Assembly: GCA_017626625.1 (NCBI GenBank)
Contig: JAGAIK010000114.1
Span: 1-15,005 of the forward strand
Direction: 5' to 3'
Length of the DNA: 15,005 nucleotides
Origin: Roseburia sp.
GTDB taxonomy: Bacteria > Bacillota > Clostridia > Lachnospirales > Lachnospiraceae
This document shows, piece by piece, positions 7,860 to 14,287 of this stretch; the stretch's first letter is position 1, and the number at the start of each line of letters is the position of its first letter. The notes under the pieces were generated by a model. It did not search any database, was not told the origin of the DNA, and was given only the letters and a program-made list of their open reading frames with translations. Made by a program: the position numbers and the translations under genes.

Positions 7860-7888
7860 ATTATAACGTATCCCGGATTCAATGTAAA
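7860..7888 (-). promoter_or_regulatory. Sigma-A type promoter for the CDP-sugar operon
   Basis: On the minus strand, TTTACA (7888-7883) is one mismatch from the -35 consensus. It is followed by a 17-nt spacer and a perfect TATAAT (7865-7860). The expected transcription start is near 7853, leaving about 43 nt of leader before the rfbF ATG. It sits in the 95-nt gap between the GT-C gene and rfbF. An inverted repeat (CGGATT, 7 nt, AATCCG; 7874-7892) overlaps the -35 box. Confidence 0.75.
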
Positions 7889-7892
7889 TCCG
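7874..7892. repeat. Inverted repeat overlapping the -35 box of the rfbF promoter
   Basis: Six-base arms CGGATT (7874-7879) and AATCCG (7887-7892) flank a 7-nt centre. The repeat covers the -35 element, the position expected of a repressor operator. There is no T-tract after it, so it is a poor terminator. The arms are short and may be a coincidence. Confidence 0.35.
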
Positions 7893-7904
7893 ACACTTTC
7901 ACGG

Positions 7905-10136
7905 TTACTCCAGTTTATACACCGTGATTCTCCAGGCTCCTGTGGTATAGGTTTTGTATACCATATCCGAATAAGTCTCTTCCATGGTCTTGTCCATCTT
8001 CGTATGAAGCGCCCCAGTATCCACATAATAAACGTCCACATCACTCGTCAGATACGCCTCAAGCTGCTCCACATTCTCTACATGGACAACCGAATCTGCA
8101 ATACTTCCCTCATAAGATATCATACATTTTAACTCCGTATCCATGGTCGAAATATCTTTTCTGCCAAGAGTTGTCCAGTTATTTTTATTTGGAAACAGGA
8201 GATACTGACTGCCATCATAATTAATGTCTTTTAAAAACTTCTCAAAGCTTTTAAGATAGTACGTATATACCCGGTTATTTACCGCACGGTCACTATAAGA
8301 CGAAGAAACTCCGCTGATTTTCTTCGTATCCCCGGCACAAAGCACTCCATTTCCAATATCCCGATTATAAAATGACATTCTGGTAAGAGGGTCAATATAG
8401 ACATAACTTTCGCAAAACAACAGTACAACAAGTATGCCTGCCGCCGCATTTCCAGCGAATCTCTGTTTTCTCCCCCTATCTTTCCAAATATCGCTCCACA
8501 AAACTACCATCAAAAAAATCATAAAGGCATAGTGCAGTTGGAGATAACGTGGATTTTGATATGTCACATACGCCATGGTAAACGCAATCAATCCCATATC
8601 CGCAAAAATCGCAGATATGACCAGTTCCCGCTTTTCTGTTTTCCGGCTGCTCCACTCTTTTATAAAATATACCAATCCAATCACGGTGATAATCAGCAGT
8701 ATCCAGGAAAAATTTAAAATATATGCCTGCTTTAAGATAGCGGCTATATGCGCCTTTCCAATCCCAATCCTGTTGATATCCTTTGCGCTGTAAACCACGA
8801 AATGCCTGATAATATCCGGCTTTATCACCCACACCGCAAGTACTCCTGCCAAAGCGAGCAAAAAGGGGAGAAGCAGTACGCCTGCAAGTCCGGCTTTTTT
8901 TCTTTTTTCCGAAATTCTGCTGTTTCCCACAAAATGCCAAAGATTTATCCAGATTTTTAGTGCAGTCAGAAAAACCGCTGCCAGCAGGATAACTGCGGCT
9001 ATCAATTTCATTGAAATTTTAATATTTCCTGCCACCAGCCCCGGCCAGCCTATTTTTTCATAAGCGTACACGCCAAAGGTCAGCAGAAACAATCCCGTCG
9101 GTATCAGAATTGCCTCCCACTCTCCCTTATGAAGATTTTCGAACAATTTCTTCCAACGCACTTTCCCCTGCTGCTTTCCGAAAAATGCCCGATACAGAAA
9201 TATCCCCAGCCAGAAGAAAAAGTAAATGATTATCGCCGTCTCCTTGGTGAATAAAAACAGGAAACCCGTCACCACCATAAAAATTTTCTTTTCATACAGC
9301 CAACTGTATAAGAAGAAAATAAAGTAAACCATCATGGCATAATCTACCGAAATAAATCCTATCGTTCCCAAAAACATAGGAGACACCGCAAACATCAGCG
9401 TACCCGCAAAACAGAAAAACCGGTTCACTTCCATCTTTTCTAACATTTTATAGAAACAAAGGATTGCTCCCCAGCCCAACAGAATATTACAAATTTTCAC
9501 TCCGATATTCCCTTGGCTCAAAAGCATATGAAAAATTCCTGCCACAAGGGAATACCCTGTCGATAAATGCCCTCCCATATTCGCATTTAGCAATGTCTTA
9601 AATGTCAAATCATATTCTGCCACAAAGTTATTCAGACTATTAATATAGAAAGTTCCATCCCATTGAGAAATACTTATGATTTCAGAGAAAGAAAAGAAAA
9701 GAAAAATACCACAAACCACAAGACCATCTTTGTTTTCCTTTATTTTTTTCTTTATATATCCACCAAAATCTTTCTGGAAATGGACGAATTCCACCACTCC
9801 GCAAATAAACCAGAGACATGCTAAAACTGCCACTGCAACAGAGACATGGTTATTCCATGCTGCCTCTTTGTGATAGACGAGAAATGAAATTCCCAATACC
9901 GCAAAAAAAAGCCGCACGATAATGAACTGCCGCATTTCCATTATTTCTTTATCTTCCGAACGCAACACTGCAAAAAAAATATCTCCCAAAACGATAAGTG
10001 ATAAATCAATCAGCAATAATGTATCTGACACCCTGCCGTAACCTGTCATTCCGCTTATGTAAGCAGCCATACAGATAAAAGCTTCCATTCCAAGCATTGC
10101 TGTTTTCAATTTTTTCTGCGTAGAATATTTCCTCAT
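7905..10136 (-). CDS. Polytopic membrane protein, probable GT-C fold glycosyltransferase
   Basis: This 743-residue protein has around 15-16 hydrophobic helices (for example about 12-33, 38-58, 70-88, 97-118, 139-157, 243-262, 285-318, 342-358, 376-397, 415-438, 472-493, 507-525, 535-549 and 562-580) and an extracytoplasmic C-terminal domain of about 160 residues. The first long loop carries SQWDGTFYI with Asp160 where GT-C enzymes such as PMT/ArnT-like GT39 members keep a catalytic acid. KETA (298-301) and NPRY (528-531) recall motifs of the same superfamily. Such enzymes transfer sugars from polyprenyl-phosphate donors on the outer face, so a pairing with the GtrB-like protein at 628-1632 is plausible. 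It could equally be an uncharacterised membrane protein, since donor and acceptor are not deducible. Translation starts at the ATG at 10136; AAGGA lies 13 nt away, better placed for an ATG-TAA start-stop pair just upstream. Confidence 0.8.
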   Translation of the reverse strand: MRKYSTQKKLKTAMLGMEAFICMAAYISGMTGYGRVSDTLLLIDLSLIVLGDIFFAVLRSEDKEIMEMRQFIIVRLFFAVLGISFLVYHKEAAWNNHVSVAVAVLACLWFICGVVEFVHFQKDFGGYIKKKIKENKDGLVVCGIFLFFSFSEIISISQWDGTFYINSLNNFVAEYDLTFKTLLNANMGGHLSTGYSLVAGIFHMLLSQGNIGVKICNILLGWGAILCFYKMLEKMEVNRFFCFAGTLMFAVSPMFLGTIGFISVDYAMMVYFIFFLYSWLYEKKIFMVVTGFLFLFTKETAIIIYFFFWLGIFLYRAFFGKQQGKVRWKKLFENLHKGEWEAILIPTGLFLLTFGVYAYEKIGWPGLVAGNIKISMKLIAAVILLAAVFLTALKIWINLWHFVGNSRISEKRKKAGLAGVLLLPFLLALAGVLAVWVIKPDIIRHFVVYSAKDINRIGIGKAHIAAILKQAYILNFSWILLIITVIGLVYFIKEWSSRKTEKRELVISAIFADMGLIAFTMAYVTYQNPRYLQLHYAFMIFLMVVLWSDIWKDRGRKQRFAGNAAAGILVVLLFCESYVYIDPLTRMSFYNRDIGNGVLCAGDTKKISGVSSSYSDRAVNNRVYTYYLKSFEKFLKDINYDGSQYLLFPNKNNWTTLGRKDISTMDTELKCMISYEGSIADSVVHVENVEQLEAYLTSDVDVYYVDTGALHTKMDKTMEETYSDMVYKTYTTGAWRITVYKLE

Positions 10137-10197
10137 ATTTACATTTTATTCCTTTTCTATACATGCAGTCTGATGCCGTAGTAAAACTCTTATCCCC

Positions 10198-10896
10198 CTA
10201 CATTCTCTCTGCAATCAACCCGGCTAACTCTTTTGGATATTTCTTAATAAAAAAATGGTTTTCTCCAATCTCAATCAGCTCCAATTCTCCCGCAAAACGC
10301 TGCTGCCAGTTTGCTGCTTTCTCCGGCGTTACATCTGCCGGAGCATAGAATAAAGTCGCCGGAACAGAAAGCTTTTCTACCGGTTTCCAACAATACTCCT
10401 GAATCAGCCTGTAGTCCTCTCTTATCGGGTCAAAAATCATTCGGCGGAAATGACGGTTTTCTAAAAATTTTTCCTCAAATCTGTCAAATCCGCCAAAGGC
10501 AACAATGGCTTTGGCAAACTCTGCATCGTCCATATCAGAGTAACCCTTGCTTTCCCAGTCTGTCCCGGGTGCTTCATGAGATGCCAGAAATAAATAATCC
10601 GGCTGTCTGCTCAATAAGTTCCGGGCTGCAATCTCATAAGACACCACACTTCCCATACTATAACCAAAGAGGGCGAACTTGTCACCCTCTGTCAACTGCC
10701 TCTCTATCACAGACGCCATATCCTCCGTCATTGCCGAAAAATCCGGATAAAACGCTTCTGCAGCTCTCATGCCATGGCCTGCATATTCTAACGGTATTAC
10801 CGTAATCTCTTCTGGAATATATGCTGCAAATTCGCGAAAAATCTCGGCGCGTCCTCCCGCATAGGGAAGGCAAAATAGTTTCTTTTTTTCTTTCAT
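10198..10896 (-). CDS. Type II thioesterase (alpha/beta hydrolase, GrsT/SrfAD-like)
   Basis: This 232-residue cytoplasmic protein matches external thioesterases of carrier-protein pathways in length and motifs. It has LPYAGG (10-15), the nucleophile elbow GYSMGS (78-83, Ser80), a probable catalytic Asp188 in YAPADVTPEK and His214 in GENHFF. Such enzymes hydrolyse wrong or stalled acyl groups from phosphopantetheine arms. The only carrier in sight is the small ACP at 14048-14272, so it most likely edits that carrier or its ligase. Classical dlt operons lack such an enzyme, which hints that the acyl group here is not simply D-alanine. The ATG at 10896 has GAGGA 5 nt upstream, and the gene follows the SGNH gene after 9 nt. 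Confidence 0.92.
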   Translation of the reverse strand: MKEKKKLFCLPYAGGRAEIFREFAAYIPEEITVIPLEYAGHGMRAAEAFYPDFSAMTEDMASVIERQLTEGDKFALFGYSMGSVVSYEIAARNLLSRQPDYLFLASHEAPGTDWESKGYSDMDDAEFAKAIVAFGGFDRFEEKFLENRHFRRMIFDPIREDYRLIQEYCWKPVEKLSVPATLFYAPADVTPEKAANWQQRFAGELELIEIGENHFFIKKYPKELAGLIAERM

Positions 10897-10905
10897 TTCT
10901 TCCTC

Positions 10906-12399
10906 TTAACTTTCACGATAACGGTAGATATTAAAATCTCCTCTGTCCTCATCATAATATAAAGTAAAATTATCTACAAGTTTATTATTTACCGTATCGT
11001 ACACACAGAAATTCAGTCCTTTTTTCTGAAAGCCAATTTCCTCTCCTGCAATCTTTGCTCCCGTTTCCATCTCATTTCCCGACGGATTACTCGTCGCCTC
11101 ATAAGCCGTTCCATTGGAAAATGTCCCCTCATGGGTAAACTCCTTCTCCTGGCTCTCCTCATAGAAACGATTTCCATTTTTATACTGCCCGATAAAAGGT
11201 GCATTCTGTAATTCCGCCATATTCACGGAAACACCTAATTCCTCCAACAGTTGCTGTGTGTTTTCATTCCAGTGCGAAGCAATATCTCCAGTCAACTGCA
11301 TCACAACTTCATATCTGTCATTTTTTAGCGCTGTCATCACATCTTCTAAACTGTTAGAGGTCTGTAAATATTTATTTTCCCTGTCAATATAATATTTTCT
11401 TACTTCCTCCTCATCATAAGCTTCCGTATTCCTGCCGTCAGTATAAGTGCCATTTGCCAGCAAATACTCCGCCATATAGTCTGTCAGTTTCTCGGCACCG
11501 CGGATATTCAAATGGTCCTGATTCCAAAAATCTTTTTCAATATCAATACCGGATGCCTCTAATAATTCCGCCGTATTAAAATCCATATAAGGAAGCTGAT
11601 ACTCCTCCGCTAACGCTTCCACTCCCACCATTGCGCTTTTCGTCCAGGTGGTCTTGGGTGTTTTAATCAGAATAAGTTCTATATTCTGCTCTTTGCAGTA
11701 TTGAACCATTTCCCGAAAATAATGCAGTTCTGATTCATCCATGGTAATGGACGCGTCTATTTCATCATTGTCCACACAGAGTTTCTCATAATTAATTTTC
11801 TGGGAGGCAATAGGACTCATGATATTTCCCTTAAATACTTCCGTATTCAAATCCGCATAATGATAATCCATCTCCTCTAGTTCTTCCCATCTGGAATGAT
11901 ATTTCATAATTGGAAAGAAATAGGTTCTCGCAGACTCCGCAAAAGAAAGGTTTCTATGTTCTAAAATCATCCATAATTTATTTCTGCTCATAGGAGCCGT
12001 GTCTATCGTCTTTCGGAAACGCGATTCCTGCTCTTCCTCATAAAGCATACTCACATCATAAATCACTGTCTTGATATTCTGACTGCGTGCCATCTCCCGC
12101 AGATAAAAATATCCACATAGTACCGGCTGCTCTCCCGTTGCAAGACTGTAAGCAGAAATACCGTAATTTTCTAAAAGGCGCATACTAGAAATACCGTATA
12201 CCAACTGGCTGCTGCCTAGCACCGCCACCTCAATGGAATTTTTCTTCTCTTTATAAAAATTTTCCTGCACAAAAGTAACGCTGGTTCCGTCAATCCACTT
12301 CGGCTGCAGGATATCTGTCACAGAGCCCAACAGCAGGACAAAGATAAGAAGAAACGCCACTGTCTTTATCACATGTATTTTATTTATTGAACGCTTCAT
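10906..12399 (-). CDS. Membrane-anchored SGNH/DltD-like acyltransfer protein
   Basis: The 497-residue protein has one N-terminal membrane anchor (about 11-31) with the rest predicted outside the membrane. The SGNH/DltD hallmark is present: an LGSSQ block (61-65) supplies the likely nucleophilic serine (Ser63 or Ser64), and the C-terminal block with Asp290, Asp295 and His296 (NQDHLNIRGA) supplies the Asp-His pair. DltD/AlgX-type proteins act next to an MBOAT partner and move the acyl group to the final polysaccharide or teichoic acid. The gene lies 11 nt downstream of the MBOAT gene, with AAAGGGG before its ATG. Residues from about 320 to 497 form an extra acidic, Asn/Glu-rich C-terminal region that I do not recognise and that goes beyond the usual DltD length of about 400-425. 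Confidence 0.88.
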   Translation of the reverse strand: MKRSINKIHVIKTVAFLLIFVLLLGSVTDILQPKWIDGTSVTFVQENFYKEKKNSIEVAVLGSSQLVYGISSMRLLENYGISAYSLATGEQPVLCGYFYLREMARSQNIKTVIYDVSMLYEEEQESRFRKTIDTAPMSRNKLWMILEHRNLSFAESARTYFFPIMKYHSRWEELEEMDYHYADLNTEVFKGNIMSPIASQKINYEKLCVDNDEIDASITMDESELHYFREMVQYCKEQNIELILIKTPKTTWTKSAMVGVEALAEEYQLPYMDFNTAELLEASGIDIEKDFWNQDHLNIRGAEKLTDYMAEYLLANGTYTDGRNTEAYDEEEVRKYYIDRENKYLQTSNSLEDVMTALKNDRYEVVMQLTGDIASHWNENTQQLLEELGVSVNMAELQNAPFIGQYKNGNRFYEESQEKEFTHEGTFSNGTAYEATSNPSGNEMETGAKIAGEEIGFQKKGLNFCVYDTVNNKLVDNFTLYYDEDRGDFNIYRYRES

Positions 12400-12410
12400 G
12401 TTTTCCCCTT

Positions 12411-14000
12411 TTAATATGCCATATAAACAAAGGATGAGGCATCATAGCCAGACCCGTAAATACCAAAAATTAAAATAGAAAAGATTGCGGCAAAATAAAT
12501 GCCCCAACGCACCGCAAGGTTTTGTTTTGCAATCATATCCCGGACAGAGCCTTTCTGCTGTAAAATACTGATACCTCCAAAAAGAACAACTGTTACAAGC
12601 ATAAGATTAAAATTGCTCCGGCTCAGTCCAAATTCATATAAGGTGCCGTCTGTAAGAACCCATGGATTAAACTGAAGCAGGGCGCTCTTTAAAGCATGCC
12701 AGCTCAATCCTAAAGTTCCCGGCCTTGTCAAAAGCCGTCCGCCTGCAAAAATGCAGGTAGTTCTCACCATCTGAAAAACTTTGTAAGACCAGCATTGCGT
12801 ATTTATTTTCAATTTTAATGCCAGATTATGGAACAAGTCTCCGAAAGATACTGACATAAAAATCATAAAGGCATAATAAAGTCCCCATGCTAAATAGGTC
12901 ACTCCCGTTCCATGCCAAAGTCCCGTGGCTACCCAGGTTACTGTCACCGGAATCGCTGTCACAATACTTCTTGTCACTGCATCCGGCAAATGTTTTTTGC
13001 AGGACTTCGCCACATTTTTTACAAACTTTGAAGTGGAAATCGGATAATAAACATAATCCTTAAACCAGCTTCCCAGTGACATATGCCATCTTCTCCAAAA
13101 TTCCGTAACGGATTTCGAAGCAAATGGATGATTGAAGTTCAAATCCAATTCTACGCCAAAAATCTGTGACGCCCCTCTTGCAATATCCATACAGCCGGAA
13201 AAATCCGCATATATGTAAACAACATCTAAAAAGAATGCAAATACATAGATCAAACCTTCTGCCTGAGAGCCTTTTTCATATACTGCTGTGGTAAACAAAT
13301 TAATCCGGTCTGCAATCACTAATTTCTTAAAAATACCCCATACCATCAACTGCAGTCCTGCGCATACCCTGTCATAATCAAAGAGAAATTCTCCCTTTAA
13401 CCGTTTTCCCAGTCTTCCATAGCGCTCAATCGGTCCCTGCAAAATATGTGGGAAATAAATGGCATAAAGCAAAAATCTTGCATAATTATTCTCATACTCT
13501 TCCCTCTTCCAATATACATCCAGAAGATAACTCAGACATGAAAATGTATAATAGGAAATTCCCAGCGGTACAATGATATAAGCTGCACTGAAATTTCCTT
13601 CCTGTCCCAGGGCTGTCAGCAAATCATTAATAGGATTTACTGCAAATTTCGTAAATTTCACAATAATTAAAATAAGCAGATTGCACAACAGCGCTGCCAG
13701 CATTGCTTTTTTACACCGGTTCTTTGCCTGCTCTTTTATTTCTTTCTTTGCTTTTCTGTCCAGGTTCTCTTCTAAAAGATGCTGCTCCATTTCTTCATAA
13801 ATATGCCCCATCTTTCTCCCTGCCAGAAAAACAGTAAAAGAAGTAAAAAGAATAAATGGCAGATATTTTATTCCTGCTATGGCATAGAATACGATACTTG
13901 CCCCTAAAAGCACCTTCCAACGATGTTTTACCGGGCATATATAAAATATCACTGCCGCCGCAAATAAAAACACAAAAAATTGCATTTCAATAAAAGTCAT
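12411..14000 (-). CDS. MBOAT family membrane O-acyltransferase (DltB/AlgI-like)
   Basis: From the ATG at 14000 the protein has 529 residues and about ten or more hydrophobic segments. The MBOAT core is clear: QGPIERY (188-194), EFWRRWHMSLG (300-310) and the near-invariant active-site histidine His363 in TGLWHGTG. It would receive the acyl group from the carrier protein on the cytoplasmic side and move it across the membrane. The C-terminus ends in FVYMAY (524-529), resembling the C-terminal FxYxxF-type hexapeptide of DltX and of MBOATs that work without DltX; no separate DltX-like ORF is present. The frame extends upstream to 14078, inside the carrier-protein gene. The start at 14000 is chosen because GGGAG lies 7 nt before it and the family begins there. 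A hairpin with a T-tract lies just upstream. Confidence 0.95.
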   Translation of the reverse strand: MTFIEMQFFVFLFAAAVIFYICPVKHRWKVLLGASIVFYAIAGIKYLPFILFTSFTVFLAGRKMGHIYEEMEQHLLEENLDRKAKKEIKEQAKNRCKKAMLAALLCNLLILIIVKFTKFAVNPINDLLTALGQEGNFSAAYIIVPLGISYYTFSCLSYLLDVYWKREEYENNYARFLLYAIYFPHILQGPIERYGRLGKRLKGEFLFDYDRVCAGLQLMVWGIFKKLVIADRINLFTTAVYEKGSQAEGLIYVFAFFLDVVYIYADFSGCMDIARGASQIFGVELDLNFNHPFASKSVTEFWRRWHMSLGSWFKDYVYYPISTSKFVKNVAKSCKKHLPDAVTRSIVTAIPVTVTWVATGLWHGTGVTYLAWGLYYAFMIFMSVSFGDLFHNLALKLKINTQCWSYKVFQMVRTTCIFAGGRLLTRPGTLGLSWHALKSALLQFNPWVLTDGTLYEFGLSRSNFNLMLVTVVLFGGISILQQKGSVRDMIAKQNLAVRWGIYFAAIFSILIFGIYGSGYDASSFVYMAY

Positions 14001-14007
14001 AGTTTTT

Positions 14008-14012
14008 CTCCC
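14008..14012 (-). promoter_or_regulatory. Ribosome binding site fixing the MBOAT start
   Basis: GGGAG on the minus strand lies 7 nt before the ATG at 14000. It follows directly after the T-tract of the upstream hairpin, so the site is present only on transcripts that read through the hairpin. Confidence 0.7.
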
Positions 14013-14041
14013 AAAAAACAGGCAGTGCATTTCTGCACTGC
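14013..14041 (-). terminator. Intrinsic terminator-like hairpin between the carrier-protein and MBOAT genes
   Basis: On the minus strand an 8-bp perfect stem, GCAGTGCA with TGCACTGC, closes a GAAA tetraloop. It is followed after CTG by six T residues (14018-14013). The stem begins 6 nt after the carrier-protein stop codon. The two bases between stem and T-run and the modest length suggest partial rather than complete termination, which would give more ligase and carrier transcript than acyltransferase transcript. Confidence 0.7.
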
Positions 14042-14047
14042 TTGTAA

Positions 14048-14272
14048 TTAATCTTTTAATTCCTGAACCATTTCCCACATTGCTTCCACAGAATCAAAAT
14101 TCTCCGGAACAATGTATTCCATACTGATTTCAATATCAAAAGTTTCTTCTAATTCCGCTAGTATAGAGGTAATATCAATGGAATCAATAATCTTGTCCGT
14201 TACAAGCTTATTGCTTGACAAATAATCAATTTTTCCGTTTGCTCTTTTTAATGCTTCTAATAATTCTTCCAT
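14048..14272 (-). CDS. Acyl carrier protein (DltC/ACP-like)
   Basis: This 74-residue acidic protein has the carrier-protein helix pattern. The phosphopantetheine attachment site is a DSID variant of the DSL motif with Ser31, followed by ITSILAELEETFDIEI, the recognition helix II. It would carry the acyl group made by the upstream ligase as a thioester and present it to the MBOAT protein. The gene lies 15 nt downstream of the ligase stop and has AAAGGAAAG before its ATG. It is shorter and more DltC-like than housekeeping fatty-acid AcpP, which also sits in a different gene context. Confidence 0.93.
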   Translation of the reverse strand: MEELLEALKRANGKIDYLSSNKLVTDKIIDSIDITSILAELEETFDIEISMEYIVPENFDSVEAMWEMVQELKD

Positions 14273-14287
14273 TTTTCTTTCCTTTCT

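Noticed and set aside
9903..9979. Two runs of eight A (T8 on the coding strand) near the 5' end of the GT-C gene, possible slippage sites
   Set aside because: Both encode Phe-Phe in hydrophobic helices and the frame is intact. T8 runs are common in AT-rich membrane-protein genes, and there is no sign of variation from one sequence.
10137..10197. Possible promoter TTTACT-18-TATAGA before the GT-C gene
   Set aside because: Each box matches only four of six consensus bases and the spacing is not optimal. The gene is more simply read through from the thioesterase gene.
14001..14078. Longer MBOAT start reaching into the carrier-protein gene
   Set aside because: The added residues would be encoded by the carrier gene's 3' end and the hairpin. 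The ATG at 14000 has its own SD and matches the family N-terminus.
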